From NCBI GenBank assembly GCA_049596955.1, contig JBMYMD010000015.1, forward strand, positions 1 to 63,237: DNA of 63,237 nucleotides. The letters run 5' to 3'. Below are positions 33,289 through 42,702 of the stretch, one piece after another (the stretch's first letter is position 1; each line of letters begins with the position of its first letter). The notes beneath the pieces were generated by a model. It was not told the origin of the DNA, did not search any database, and was given only the letters and a program-made list of their open reading frames with translations. The DNA comes from UBA3478 sp049596955 (GTDB lineage Bacteria > Bacteroidota > Bacteroidia > Flavobacteriales > Flavobacteriaceae). Position numbers and translations under genes: made by a program.

Positions 33289-35943
33289 TTAAGAAATATT
33301 TTCTCCTAGGCTTTTGAGACTACTTTTTAAAGAATCGATTTTGAGTTTTGCATCTTCCTCCTTTTTCTTTTCTATCAGTACCACTTTCTCTGGAGCGTTA
33401 CTTACAAAGCGTTCATTGGATAATTTTTTTTGAACTGAAATCAAAAATCCTTCAGTGTAGGCGAGCTCTTCTTTGAGTTTAGAAATTTCATCTTCTACAT
33501 TAATTGCTCCGAGGATAGGAATAGAAAATTCATTACTTTTTACTCTAAAACTTATCGCTCCCTCAGGGGTTTCATCCACTTTTGATATCGCACTTATATT
33601 ACCTAATTTTTTGATGATGGATTCTATTTGAGCGTATTTTTCATTTTCGAGATAATAGAGCTCTAAAGCTTCTTTTTGTGGTATTTGTTTTTCTTTTCGA
33701 ACAGTTCGAATTCCACTAATAACCTCTGAAGTGTAATCAAACTCCTGTAAAACCGCTGGTTTAACCTCCTTGGATTCTGGCCATTTTGCCACGCAGATAG
33801 ACTCATGACTTTCTCTTTTTTTCAAATGCTGCCAGAGCTCTTCGCTTAAAAAAGGCATAAATGGATGCAAGAGTATCAATAGGTCTTCGAGTATCGCTAA
33901 GACCTCTTTATAGGTCTTCTGATCGATGGGTTTTTGATATTCAGGTTTAATAATCTCGAGAAGCCAGCTGCAAAAGTCGTCCCAAATGAGCTTGTATATA
34001 CGCATGAGGGCTTCTGAAATTTTATAACGCTCAAAGAGTTGTTCAATTTCTTTTAGCTCCGCATTGAATTTTTGTTGAAACCAAAAAACACCTTTCGCAC
34101 TATGCACAGGTTGCTCAATCGTTTCAGACAACTCGAAACCTTGAATTAATCTAAAGGCGTTCCATATTTTATTGGCGAAGTTTTTTCCTTGTTGACATAG
34201 AGCTTCATCAAAAAGAAGGTCGTTACCTGCTGCAGAGCTCAATAGTAGACCTACTCTTACACCATCTGCACCGTGATTTGAAATCAATTCAAGTGCATCG
34301 GGAGAATTCCCCAAAGATTTGGACATTTTTCTTCTCTGTTTATCCCTTACCAAACCTGTCAAATACACTTTAGAAAAAGGTTGCTTACCTCTGTACTCGT
34401 AGCCAGCAATAATCATTCGAGCTACCCAGAAAAATAAAATATCTGGGCCCGTTACTAAGTCTTGAGTTGGATAGTAGTACTCTATTTGTTCATTCTCGGG
34501 CTCTAATATTCCATTAAAAACGGAGATGGGCCATAGCCAAGAAGAGAACCAAGTGTCGAGAACATCTGAATCTTGTCTCAAATCATCAGTGGTTAATTGT
34601 CGATTTTCTCCTCTGTCTTTAAGCTTTTCTTGTGCCAAGACCAAAGCTTTTTCAGGAGTTTCAGCCACCACAAAATCTTCTTTGTCCTCTGAAAAATAGT
34701 AGGCTGGAATTTGTTGACCCCACCACAACTGTCTTGAGATGTTCCAATCTCTTATATTTTCCATCCAGTGTCGATAGGTGTTTTCAAATTTCTCAGGAAC
34801 GAGTTGAACCTCTTTGGTTTCTAAAACAGACTTAAGAGCAGGTTTCACCAATTCTTGCATGCTCAAAAACCACTGATCTGATAGACGAGGTTCTATAACT
34901 GCTTTGGTGCGTTCTGAAGTTCCTACATTGTTGATGTATTTCTCTCTCTTTACAAGTACCCCTATCTCATCTAAAGTTTTTACTACATTTTTACGGGCTT
35001 CAAAACGGTCTTGACCCTCGAATTGTATTCCGTAACTATTCAGTGAGGCATCCTCATTAAAAATATCGATGACCTCTAACTTGTGTTTCTCTCCTAGGGT
35101 TTTGTCATTCACGTCGTGTGCCGGGGTAACCTTTAGGCAACCTGTACCAAATTCCATATCAACGTATTCGTCCAAAATAATTGGAATTTCTCGATTGCAA
35201 ATAGGAACTATGGCTTTTCTATTATGCAAATGAAAAAAGCGCGCATCGTTTGGATTGATGCAAATGGCAGTGTCTCCAAATATGGTTTCAGGACGTGTTG
35301 TAGCGATGATAAGTTGTTCATCACTATCGACAAGTTTGTAGGCTATTTGAAAAAGCTCTCCCTGACGCTCTTCATAGATAACCTCCTCATCTGATAGCGT
35401 CGTTTTCGCAACGGGATCCCAATTGACCATTCGATAACCCCTGTAAATATGTCCTTTCTGGTAAAGATCTACAAAAACCTTAATTACCGAAGCGTACATA
35501 TCATCATCCAGGGTGAATTTAGTTCTGGACCAATCGCATGAACAGCCAAGTTTTCGCAACTGCTTCAAAATGGTACCTCCATATTCATCGGTCCAATCCC
35601 AGGCATGCTTCAAAAATTCCTCTCGACTGAGCGCACTTTTGGCTATACCCTGCTCTTTTAATCGTGCCACAACTTTTGCCTCAGTTGCAATCGAAGCGTG
35701 ATCAGTCCCAGGCACCCAACAGGCGTTTTTTCCTGAAAGTCTAGCTTTTCGTATGAGAACGTCTTGAATTGTATTATTCAACATATGCCCCATGTGTAAT
35801 ACTCCTGTAACGTTTGGAGGAGGTATTACAATGGTATAAGGTTCTCTATCGTCTGGAGTAGATTCGAAGAGTCGATTATCCATCCAAAAGTCGTACCACT
35901 TGGCCTCTACTTCAGCTGGATTGTATTTTGTAGATAATTCCAT
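33289..35943 (-). CDS. valS: Valine--tRNA ligase
   Basis: ValS (884 residues) charges tRNA-Val. The class I signatures are PPNVTGVLHMGHM (HIGH) near residue 50 and RRKMSKSLGNS (KMSKS) near residue 537. The editing domain contains TTRPETIFGDTA, and the C-terminal coiled-coil arm (about residues 820-880) is present. Length is normal. It is monocistronic or paired with the sterol desaturase gene. Confidence 0.97.
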   Translation of the reverse strand: MELSTKYNPAEVEAKWYDFWMDNRLFESTPDDREPYTIVIPPPNVTGVLHMGHMLNNTIQDVLIRKARLSGKNACWVPGTDHASIATEAKVVARLKEQGIAKSALSREEFLKHAWDWTDEYGGTILKQLRKLGCSCDWSRTKFTLDDDMYASVIKVFVDLYQKGHIYRGYRMVNWDPVAKTTLSDEEVIYEERQGELFQIAYKLVDSDEQLIIATTRPETIFGDTAICINPNDARFFHLHNRKAIVPICNREIPIILDEYVDMEFGTGCLKVTPAHDVNDKTLGEKHKLEVIDIFNEDASLNSYGIQFEGQDRFEARKNVVKTLDEIGVLVKREKYINNVGTSERTKAVIEPRLSDQWFLSMQELVKPALKSVLETKEVQLVPEKFENTYRHWMENIRDWNISRQLWWGQQIPAYYFSEDKEDFVVAETPEKALVLAQEKLKDRGENRQLTTDDLRQDSDVLDTWFSSWLWPISVFNGILEPENEQIEYYYPTQDLVTGPDILFFWVARMIIAGYEYRGKQPFSKVYLTGLVRDKQRRKMSKSLGNSPDALELISNHGADGVRVGLLLSSAAGNDLLFDEALCQQGKNFANKIWNAFRLIQGFELSETIEQPVHSAKGVFWFQQKFNAELKEIEQLFERYKISEALMRIYKLIWDDFCSWLLEIIKPEYQKPIDQKTYKEVLAILEDLLILLHPFMPFLSEELWQHLKKRESHESICVAKWPESKEVKPAVLQEFDYTSEVISGIRTVRKEKQIPQKEALELYYLENEKYAQIESIIKKLGNISAISKVDETPEGAISFRVKSNEFSIPILGAINVEDEISKLKEELAYTEGFLISVQKKLSNERFVSNAPEKVVLIEKKKEEDAKLKIDSLKSSLKSLGENIS

Positions 35944-36067
35944 ATTGGTTTCTATCTGAGTATTTTCAATTAAAGTTCAAAAATAGTCAACGTTGCACGT
36001 TTTATAAAAGTATTTTGACCTCAGATCAAATTCTTGTAAATTCACTTGTTCATAAAATTACTTTTAA

Positions 36068-36445
36068 ATGAGAAAAGCATTTCTATTACTCGGTTTTTTA
36101 TTTACAACTTTATGGGTAGGCGCTCAAGAAAAAGCAGAGATTCAATTTAAAGAAGAAACCATCGATTATGGAAAAATTAATCGCGGAAGTGACGGCCTGA
36201 GAGTTTTCGAATTTACCAACACAGGAGATGCGCCTCTGGTCATCACAAATGTTCGTTCTAGTTGTGGATGTACTATTCCTAAAAAACCTGAAGAACCTAT
36301 TTTGCCTGGTCAACAGGGAAAAATCGAAGTTGAATACGACACTAATCGTGCGGCTGGCCCATTTAGGAAAGCGATTACAGTAAGCTCTAATGCAAGTAAT
36401 CCGACTAAAATATTGAAAATCAAAGGTGAACTCATCGAAAAATAG
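36068..36445 (+). CDS. Secreted DUF1573 protein
   Basis: This 125-residue protein has a signal peptide (MRKAFLLLGFLFTTLWVGAQ) and one DUF1573 domain, an Ig-like fold abundant in Bacteroidetes. Typical pieces are IDYGKINRGSDGLRVFEFTN, TNVRSSCGCTIPKKP and PGQQGKIEVEYDT. The Cys pair in SCGCT is a family feature. No function is known. It lies four bases ahead of the aminotransferase gene and is divergent from valS. Confidence 0.9.
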   Translation: MRKAFLLLGFLFTTLWVGAQEKAEIQFKEETIDYGKINRGSDGLRVFEFTNTGDAPLVITNVRSSCGCTIPKKPEEPILPGQQGKIEVEYDTNRAAGPFRKAITVSSNASNPTKILKIKGELIEK

Positions 36446-36448
36446 TTT

Positions 36449-37654
36449 ATGACTAGACCTTTTTTATCCAATCGGGCCAAACAAATGCCCGCATCCCCTA
36501 TTCGTAAACTAGTTCCCTATGCGGATTATGCGAAATCAAAGGGTATTGAAGTAATACACCTCAACATAGGTCAACCGGATATTGAAACCCCTCAGCAAGT
36601 TCTCGACGAGATTCAGCACTACGCAGATAAAGTTTTGGCCTATGGCCCATCCCAAGGACTGCTCGAATTACGAACAAAGCTCAGTTCTTATTACGCACAA
36701 TTCGGAATTGAGGTAACTGCTGAAGACATTGCAATTACCACAGGAGGATCTGAAGCTCTATCAATTCTAATGGGTAGTTTATGTGATTCTGGGGATAACG
36801 TCATTATACCTGAACCCTTTTATGCCAATTACAATGGTTTTGCCTCTTCCTATGCGATTGAAGTTCGCTCGGTTGCTTCTACTATTGAAAACAATTTCGC
36901 ACTTCCGGATGTGGCATTGATAGAATCACAAATCAATGATAAAACTAAGGCCATATTAATTTGTAATCCAGGCAACCCTACGGGTTATCTCTATACAGAT
37001 CAAGAATTAAATGCATTAAAAGCACTCGCTCTGAAGTATAATTTATTTTTAATAGCTGACGAAGTGTATCGAGAATTTGTATATGAAAATCAAGAGCACA
37101 CTTCAGTTCTCAATCTAGAAGGATGTGAAGAGCACGTTATTGTGGTAGATTCATTTTCCAAACGTTATAGTATGTGTGGAGCGCGTGTTGGTTGCATAGT
37201 ATCAAAGAATAAAGAACTCAACGAAGCGGTTTTAAAATTTGCTCAAGCGAGACTTTGCCCTCCAACTTTGGCTCAATTAGCATGTATAGCTGCATTGGAT
37301 ACCGCTCCTTCCTATTTTGGAGCTGTAAATGCAGAGTACGACAAAAGACGTCAACTCCTTATTAGTTCACTTTCAAGTATTCCAAAACTAAAAGTTGCAT
37401 TTCCAAAAGGAGCTTTTTACTGTATGATAGAAATTGAAGATATAGACAGTGCAGATGATTTTGCACAATGGCTATTAGAATCTTTCAGCCTAAATGGTCA
37501 AACTGTAATGCTAGCTCCAGCCTCTGGATTTTACAGTCATCCCGAATTAGGTAAACGTCAACTTCGAATTGCATACGTACTAGAATCATCGCGTTTAGAA
37601 CAAGCTGTTAATATCCTACACAAAGGTTTAGAACAATACCGCAACCAAATTTAA
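36449..37654 (+). CDS. Pyridoxal phosphate-dependent aminotransferase, class I/II
   Basis: This 401-residue fold-type I aminotransferase is of the aspartate aminotransferase I-gamma type. NPGNPTGYLYT, the cofactor-binding lysine in DSFSKRYSMCGARVG, and a C-terminal RIAYVL with the carboxylate-binding Arg are visible. The amino acid substrate (aspartate, aromatic or other) cannot be settled. The gene precedes murB by two bases. Confidence 0.9.
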   Translation: MTRPFLSNRAKQMPASPIRKLVPYADYAKSKGIEVIHLNIGQPDIETPQQVLDEIQHYADKVLAYGPSQGLLELRTKLSSYYAQFGIEVTAEDIAITTGGSEALSILMGSLCDSGDNVIIPEPFYANYNGFASSYAIEVRSVASTIENNFALPDVALIESQINDKTKAILICNPGNPTGYLYTDQELNALKALALKYNLFLIADEVYREFVYENQEHTSVLNLEGCEEHVIVVDSFSKRYSMCGARVGCIVSKNKELNEAVLKFAQARLCPPTLAQLACIAALDTAPSYFGAVNAEYDKRRQLLISSLSSIPKLKVAFPKGAFYCMIEIEDIDSADDFAQWLLESFSLNGQTVMLAPASGFYSHPELGKRQLRIAYVLESSRLEQAVNILHKGLEQYRNQI

Positions 37655-37656
37655 AC

Positions 37657-38700
37657 TTGAAAATAAATCAATTCATATCGCTTAAGAATTACAACAGCTT
37701 TCAATTAAATGCCCAAAGCCAACATTTCGTCGAACTCCACGAAAGAAGTGATTTTAAAAAACTTTTAGACAAGCACGGCGATCAACCGATTTTTCCTCTT
37801 GGTGGTGGTAGTAATATCTTATTAGTAGAAAAAGAAATTAGTGTTTTAATCGCCCATATCAATACAAAAGGAATTCAAATAGTCAATGAATCAGATCGAT
37901 ATGTGCAGGTAAAGATTGAGGCAGGTGAAATTTGGGATGATGTTGTGCAATGGACTGTCGAAAGAGGGTACGGAGGAATTGAAAACCTCACCCTTATTCC
38001 TGGCAAGATTGGTGCTGCACCTATTCAAAACATTGGTGCTTACGGAGTTGAACTAAAAGACACTCTTGTAGCTTGTGAATTTATTGATAAAAGTACCGGT
38101 GAGTTGAGAGAGGTTGACAATGCCTTTTGTCAATTTGGATATCGCGATTCAATTTTTAAAAATGAATTGAAGAATAAAGTAATCATTACCGCAATAACGC
38201 TAAACTTGAGTAAAAACGGTTTTCACCAATACAACACCTCATATGGGGCTATCTCAAATCATCTTCTTGAAAATTTTAGCAATGAAATAAACCTCAGTAC
38301 CATTCGTGAAACGGTGCGACAAATACGAACATCAAAGCTTCCAGACCCCAAAATTATTGGTAATAGCGGAAGTTTTTTCAAAAATCCTGTTGTAAGTCAA
38401 CAGCAATTAAAGCACATTCAAGAGCAGTTTCCAGATATAGTGCATTTTCCCGTAGATAAAGACAAGGTTAAACTAGCCGCAGGCTGGATGATTGAAAAAC
38501 TTGACGGAAAAAAATGGACAGTTGGTGGAGCCGGAGTTCATCACAAACAGGCATTGGTTTTAATCAATAAAAAGAATGCCACTGGAATGGATGTATTAGA
38601 ACTTTCCAAGCGTATTCAATCCAATGTTTTTGAACACTTTGGTGTGCATCTAGAAACTGAGGTCAATATTATTGATCATAAATACACCTGTCAACTTTGA
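37657..38700 (+). CDS. murB: UDP-N-acetylenolpyruvoylglucosamine reductase
   Basis: MurB (347 residues) is the FAD enzyme making UDP-MurNAc. The FAD domain shows LGGGSNILLV and IPGKIGAAPIQNIGAYG; the type I (E. coli-like) enzyme is indicated by FGYRDSIFK, GNSGSFFKNP with the catalytic Ser, and the C-terminal HFGVHLETEVNII. The start is TTG two bases after the aminotransferase stop. The stop overlaps the TTG start of the sigma factor gene. Confidence 0.95.
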   Translation: MKINQFISLKNYNSFQLNAQSQHFVELHERSDFKKLLDKHGDQPIFPLGGGSNILLVEKEISVLIAHINTKGIQIVNESDRYVQVKIEAGEIWDDVVQWTVERGYGGIENLTLIPGKIGAAPIQNIGAYGVELKDTLVACEFIDKSTGELREVDNAFCQFGYRDSIFKNELKNKVIITAITLNLSKNGFHQYNTSYGAISNHLLENFSNEINLSTIRETVRQIRTSKLPDPKIIGNSGSFFKNPVVSQQQLKHIQEQFPDIVHFPVDKDKVKLAAGWMIEKLDGKKWTVGGAGVHHKQALVLINKKNATGMDVLELSKRIQSNVFEHFGVHLETEVNIIDHKYTCQL

Positions 38701-39245
38701 GTCGCACCTATTCTATAGATGAACAAATTATACATCTTCTAAAAGGTAGAGATGAAGACGCTTTGAGGTTGATCTACTATCATTATGCGAGTCATCTCAA
38801 AGGTATTGCATTTCAAATTGTTCAACAGGATTCCCTTGCCGATGACATCGTACAAGAAAGTATGGTAAAGATTTGGAATAAATCGGATTCATACGACCCG
38901 AAAAAAGCGAAGTTCTTTACTTGGATTTATCAAATTACCAGAAATACGGCTTTAGATAAACTGCGACAAAGAGAAAATAATTTCTCACAAAAAATCCAAA
39001 TGGAGAAATCAAACGTATCACTTTTAGAGGAATCTTTTTCAGGAGAGCATATAGATATTCAAAAACACATCTCCCAATTAGATCAAAAGTATCAAGAGGT
39101 TATCGAGCTGTTGTACTTCAAAGGTTTTACCCAAAGTCAAGCAAGTGAACTATTGAACATTCCTCTGGGTACTGTTAAATCAAGATTGAAAATTGGTTTA
39201 AGAGAACTAAAGAAAATTTACGATTACAAAAGAAAATTAAACTAA
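38697..39245 (+). CDS. ECF-type RNA polymerase sigma factor
   Basis: This 182-residue sigma-70 family protein has region 2 (LADDIVQESMVKIWNKSDSY, then TWIYQITRNTALDKLRQ) and region 4 with a helix-turn-helix (FTQSQASELLNIPLGTVKSR). The start is a TTG that overlaps the murB stop (TTGA). The next gene is an RskA-like anti-sigma factor starting immediately after its stop, so this is an extracytoplasmic-function sigma controlled by a membrane partner. The SigK-like pairing suggests response to envelope signals. Confidence 0.9.
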   Translation: MSRTYSIDEQIIHLLKGRDEDALRLIYYHYASHLKGIAFQIVQQDSLADDIVQESMVKIWNKSDSYDPKKAKFFTWIYQITRNTALDKLRQRENNFSQKIQMEKSNVSLLEESFSGEHIDIQKHISQLDQKYQEVIELLYFKGFTQSQASELLNIPLGTVKSRLKIGLRELKKIYDYKRKLN

Positions 39246-40043
39246 ATGAGTGCATTAGACCCCAAACTTGATAATACTCAGCAAGATGAATTTCACAAGG
39301 CATTGTTTGACAGTAATCGAGATGAATTGTATTCCTCTAAGATAGACGAATTGGTTTCAAGCCATCCGGAATTGCAAAAAAGTTATGACGACTATCAAAA
39401 GGCCCTTAAACTTCTAGTAAGCTCTAAAGCTATACCTTGTGACCCACGACTATTAGAGGGTGCACTTGGTGCCATAAAATCCAAGCAAGCTTTCAATTTC
39501 GAAAAATTTATGCAATACGCAGCTTCTTCAATAGCATTGATTTTGGGAGTCCTATGTTTTCAATTATACCAGAATAATTTGGACTTAAAAGCAGAACAAG
39601 CTCTTGTTCAGTCTCAAATAGTGAATTTAGAAGAAGACGTCAATGTGCAACTGGAAGATTTAAGAAATGAATATATCGTGCTGAACAGTCCTTACACGAT
39701 CAAAAAAACGATCACAGGAAATTCAAGGGCAACGCAGTTCAAAGCGGTTGCATATATTAATCCTATTAAAAAATTGTCCTATATCAACGTTCAAAATCTT
39801 CCTCAACTTACTGCAGACAAATGCTATCAAATTTGGACGGAAGTAAATGGTGGATTGGTTAGTCTCGGAGTGTTAAAAAACCTTGAGGATCCGAAAAAAA
39901 TGTTGAGAATGCCCTACGCTGAAAATGCACTTAGTTTTATCACTATTGAAGATGAAGGTGGTAATTTCACACCCAACCTTATCGATCAAGTCGCCAAAAT
40001 TTCCTATCAAAACATAATTGCGTCTGATAAAGTATCTTTGTGA
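39246..40043 (+). CDS. RskA-like anti-sigma factor
   Basis: This 265-residue protein has an N-terminal cytoplasmic part, one membrane helix near residues 97-113 (AASSIALILGVLCFQLY), a short coiled coil and the extracytoplasmic anti-sigma-K (RskA) C-terminal domain (YINVQNLPQLTADKCYQIW, then LVSLGVLKNL). It presumably holds the upstream ECF sigma at the membrane until regulated proteolysis frees it. The stop overlaps the next gene start as GTGA. Confidence 0.85.
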   Translation: MSALDPKLDNTQQDEFHKALFDSNRDELYSSKIDELVSSHPELQKSYDDYQKALKLLVSSKAIPCDPRLLEGALGAIKSKQAFNFEKFMQYAASSIALILGVLCFQLYQNNLDLKAEQALVQSQIVNLEEDVNVQLEDLRNEYIVLNSPYTIKKTITGNSRATQFKAVAYINPIKKLSYINVQNLPQLTADKCYQIWTEVNGGLVSLGVLKNLEDPKKMLRMPYAENALSFITIEDEGGNFTPNLIDQVAKISYQNIIASDKVSL

Positions 40044-40255
40044 AAAAAAGAATGGAAATTATTCTTCTAACCATTGGGCTGCTCTTACTTGGTTTTGCGG
40101 GCATTTCTATAAAACTCTGGGCAAAGAAAGATGGTGAGTTTGCCGGAACTTGTGCCTCGCAAAGTCCTTTTTTAAATACTGAAGGTGAAACCTGTAGTCT
40201 ATGTGGAAAAGTACCTTCGAAAGACTGTCAAAATCAGACAATAGACCCGGCTTGA
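40040..40255 (+). CDS. Small membrane protein with four cysteines
   Basis: This 71-residue protein begins with GTG overlapping the anti-sigma stop, and has one membrane helix (IILLTIGLLLLGFAGISI) and a short tail with cysteines in GTCASQ, ETCSLCGK and KDCQNQ, including a CxxC pair. I do not recognise the family. It is coupled by overlapping start/stop codons with the anti-sigma gene before it and the second sigma gene after it, which suggests a part in the same regulatory unit, perhaps as a redox-sensitive element (inference). Confidence 0.65.
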   Translation: MKKRMEIILLTIGLLLLGFAGISIKLWAKKDGEFAGTCASQSPFLNTEGETCSLCGKVPSKDCQNQTIDPA

Positions 40256-40791
40256 ATTACCAAGACATTATACCTCTAGCCCAACAAGGCGACCAAACCG
40301 CTTTTCAACATTTATTTGATGAGCATTGGAATTACCTGTACAATTTTCATGCGCAGAAAGAAATGTCTGATGACGAAATTGAAGACCTGTGTATAGAAAC
40401 TTTTTCTAAAGCCTTTGAAAAAATAGACAGTTTTAATTTGGATTATAATTTTAAAACTTGGTTGGTTTCCATTTCGAAAAATTTGTACATAGATCAAAAA
40501 AGAAAAAAGTCAATTGACCAAAGTACATCTCAGATTAATGCGACTGTGGAATATGCTGATGAGACACCCTCAATAGAAGATCAGCTCATTGAAAAACAAC
40601 GTCTTAAAGATTTGAGACAAATGATAAAAGAACTTAAACCACAGTACAAAAATATTCTTATTCTTAGGTATTTTGAAGAATTGACTTATGCTGAAATTGC
40701 ACAACGCACAAATATTTCTCTGAGCAACGCTAAAGTTTTGGTGATGAGAGCACGAAAAAAGTTGTCTGAAAAAATTGAGAATAAGCCGTAA
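40252..40791 (+). CDS. Second ECF-type RNA polymerase sigma factor
   Basis: This sigma-70 family protein of about 179 residues shows region 2 (FQHLFDEHWNYLYNF, FKTWLVSISKNLYIDQKRKK) and region 4 with helix-turn-helix (LTYAEIAQRTNISLSNAKVL). The chosen start is a TTG overlapping the stop of the preceding small gene (TTGA), matching the coupling style of its neighbours. An upstream ATG at 40201 would add 17 residues and overlap that gene by 55 bases. No dedicated second anti-sigma gene follows. Confidence 0.85.
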   Translation: MNYQDIIPLAQQGDQTAFQHLFDEHWNYLYNFHAQKEMSDDEIEDLCIETFSKAFEKIDSFNLDYNFKTWLVSISKNLYIDQKRKKSIDQSTSQINATVEYADETPSIEDQLIEKQRLKDLRQMIKELKPQYKNILILRYFEELTYAEIAQRTNISLSNAKVLVMRARKKLSEKIENKP

Positions 40792-40796
40792 ATTTG
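40789..40796 (+). promoter_or_regulatory. Promoter -7 box of lipA
   Basis: TAAATTTG is an exact match to the Bacteroidetes TAnnTTTG consensus, 21 bases upstream of the lipA ATG at 40818 and overlapping the stop of the sigma gene. It supports an independent lipA transcript and the internal lipA start. Confidence 0.6.
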
Positions 40797-40817
40797 TGTA
40801 TTAGAAAACACGAGATC

Positions 40818-41699
40818 ATGGAAGATGTTAAAACAGCTCCAACGGTTAAAACCCCTGTTCAAAAAAAACCCAAATGGTTAAGGGTTACCTTACCAACAGG
40901 TAAAAAGTATACTGAACTTAGAGGTTTAGTGGACAAGTACAAACTCAACACAATATGTACCTCTGGTAGCTGCCCTAATATGGGTGAGTGCTGGGGAGAA
41001 GGAACCGCCACTTTTATGATTCTAGGCAATATTTGTACGCGATCTTGTGGGTTTTGTGGGGTACAAACCGGAAGACCAAATGCAGTGGATTGGGCCGAGC
41101 CAGAAAAAGTTGCTCGTTCGATAAAAATAATGGGGATTAAACACGCCGTGATTACCTCTGTGGATAGAGACGATTTAAAAGATATGGGGTCTGTGATTTG
41201 GGCTGAGACTATTTTGGCCATCAAAAGAATGAATCCAAATACCACACTAGAAACATTACTTCCTGATTTCCAAGGAATAAGTGAGCATCTTGACCGAATT
41301 TTAAAAGTAAAACCCGAGGTCATTTCGCACAACATGGAAACCGTAAAAAGACTCACCAGATCAGTGCGTATTCAAGCTAAATACGATCGCTCATTAGAAG
41401 TTCTAAAGTATTTAAAAGAAAATGGCGCACATCGTACCAAGTCTGGTATAATGCTGGGCTTAGGCGAAGAAAAAGAAGAAGTTTTTGAGTGCCTAGAACA
41501 TTTGAGGGACGCAAAGGTAGATGTAGTAACACTCGGGCAGTATTTACAACCCAGCAAAAAACACCTATCCGTTCAACGCTTTGTGTCTCCTGAAGAATTC
41601 AAAGAATTTGAAGAATACGGAAAGGCTCTAGGATTTAGACATGTAGAATCAGGACCTCTAGTGCGATCTTCGTACAAAGCACATAAACATATTGAGTAG
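40818..41699 (+). CDS. lipA: Lipoyl synthase
   Basis: LipA (293 residues) is a radical SAM enzyme inserting sulfur into octanoyl groups. Both iron-sulfur clusters are visible: the auxiliary cluster Cys in CTSGSCPNMGEC and the radical SAM motif CTRSCGFC. The C terminus has GPLVRSSYKA with the conserved Ser ligand. The start is the ATG of MEDVKTAP; an upstream TTG lies in the promoter box. It overlaps the TTG start of GAPDH by eight bases. Confidence 0.96.
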   Translation: MEDVKTAPTVKTPVQKKPKWLRVTLPTGKKYTELRGLVDKYKLNTICTSGSCPNMGECWGEGTATFMILGNICTRSCGFCGVQTGRPNAVDWAEPEKVARSIKIMGIKHAVITSVDRDDLKDMGSVIWAETILAIKRMNPNTTLETLLPDFQGISEHLDRILKVKPEVISHNMETVKRLTRSVRIQAKYDRSLEVLKYLKENGAHRTKSGIMLGLGEEKEEVFECLEHLRDAKVDVVTLGQYLQPSKKHLSVQRFVSPEEFKEFEEYGKALGFRHVESGPLVRSSYKAHKHIE

Positions 41700-42699
41700 A
41701 ATACGCGTAGGGATAAACGGTTTTGGTCGAATTGGCAGAACCTTTTTTAGATTGGCATTCGACAGGGCTCCTCATTTGGAATTGGTTGTCATAAATGATC
41801 TAGGACCTGCGAATACTCTCGCACATTTACTGAAATACGACAGTATTCACGGAACATGGGATAAAAACATTTCAGTTGAAAAAAATAGCATTTTAGTAAA
41901 TCAATCTCCTGTTGTTGTACTAAACAAAAAAACAATAGAAGAAATACCCTGGGACGAACACGAAGTAGATGTTGTAATTGAATGCACGGGAAAATTTAAA
42001 ACCCATAAGGAATTAAGTACTCACATTAAGGGAGCAGTACAAAAAGTAATTCTTTCAGCACCTAGTGCAGATGACAGTATAAAAACCGTGGTTTTAGGTG
42101 TTAATGAAAGAGAATTAAACGCCTCCGATGTAATCATTTCTAACGCTTCTTGCACCACCAATAATGCCGCACCAATGGTTAAGATTATTGACCAGCTCTG
42201 TGACATCAATCAACTTTATATTACAACGGTTCACTCCTTTACCTCTGATCAGTCTCTTCACGATCAAATTCATCACGATTTAAGGAGGGCTAGAGCTGCA
42301 ACACAATCTATCATTCCTACTACTACAGGAGCAGCAAAAGCCTTGACTAAAATTTTTCCTCATCTCGCACAATCCATGGGTGGATGTGGCATAAGAGTAC
42401 CTGTTTCAAACGGATCCTTGACAGATATAACATTTGTTGTCGATCAAAAAATGGACGTACAAACCATCAATAATGCGTTTAGGATGGCTGCAGGAAATCA
42501 AAATTACGATATCATTAATTACACAGAAGATCCGATAGTTTCTTCGGATGTAAACAATAGTTTGTACTCTTGTACGTTTGATTCTATGATGACATCAGTA
42601 ATTGGTAATATGATTAAAATAATTGGCTGGTACGACAATGAAACAGGTTACAGCAGCAGATTAATTGATTTGATAGACCACGTTGCTGTGAACAAGTAA
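41692..42699 (+). CDS. gap: Glyceraldehyde-3-phosphate dehydrogenase
   Basis: This 335-residue type I GAPDH has the NAD-binding VGINGFGRIGR and the active-site Cys154 in SNASCTTNNAAP, with the catalytic His in TVHSFTSDQ. The TTG start lies inside lipA. GAPDH acts in glycolysis or, in gluconeogenic paralogues, the reverse direction. The unusual neighbour set (lipA, histidine kinase) and relatively divergent details suggest it could be a second paralogue rather than the main glycolytic enzyme; this cannot be tested here. Confidence 0.93.
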   Translation: MSRIRVGINGFGRIGRTFFRLAFDRAPHLELVVINDLGPANTLAHLLKYDSIHGTWDKNISVEKNSILVNQSPVVVLNKKTIEEIPWDEHEVDVVIECTGKFKTHKELSTHIKGAVQKVILSAPSADDSIKTVVLGVNERELNASDVIISNASCTTNNAAPMVKIIDQLCDINQLYITTVHSFTSDQSLHDQIHHDLRRARAATQSIIPTTTGAAKALTKIFPHLAQSMGGCGIRVPVSNGSLTDITFVVDQKMDVQTINNAFRMAAGNQNYDIINYTEDPIVSSDVNNSLYSCTFDSMMTSVIGNMIKIIGWYDNETGYSSRLIDLIDHVAVNK

Positions 42700-42702
42700 A
42701 AC

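Noticed and set aside
40859..41356. 165-codon minus-strand ORF inside lipA
   Set aside because: Antisense shadow of a highly conserved enzyme, with no motif of its own.
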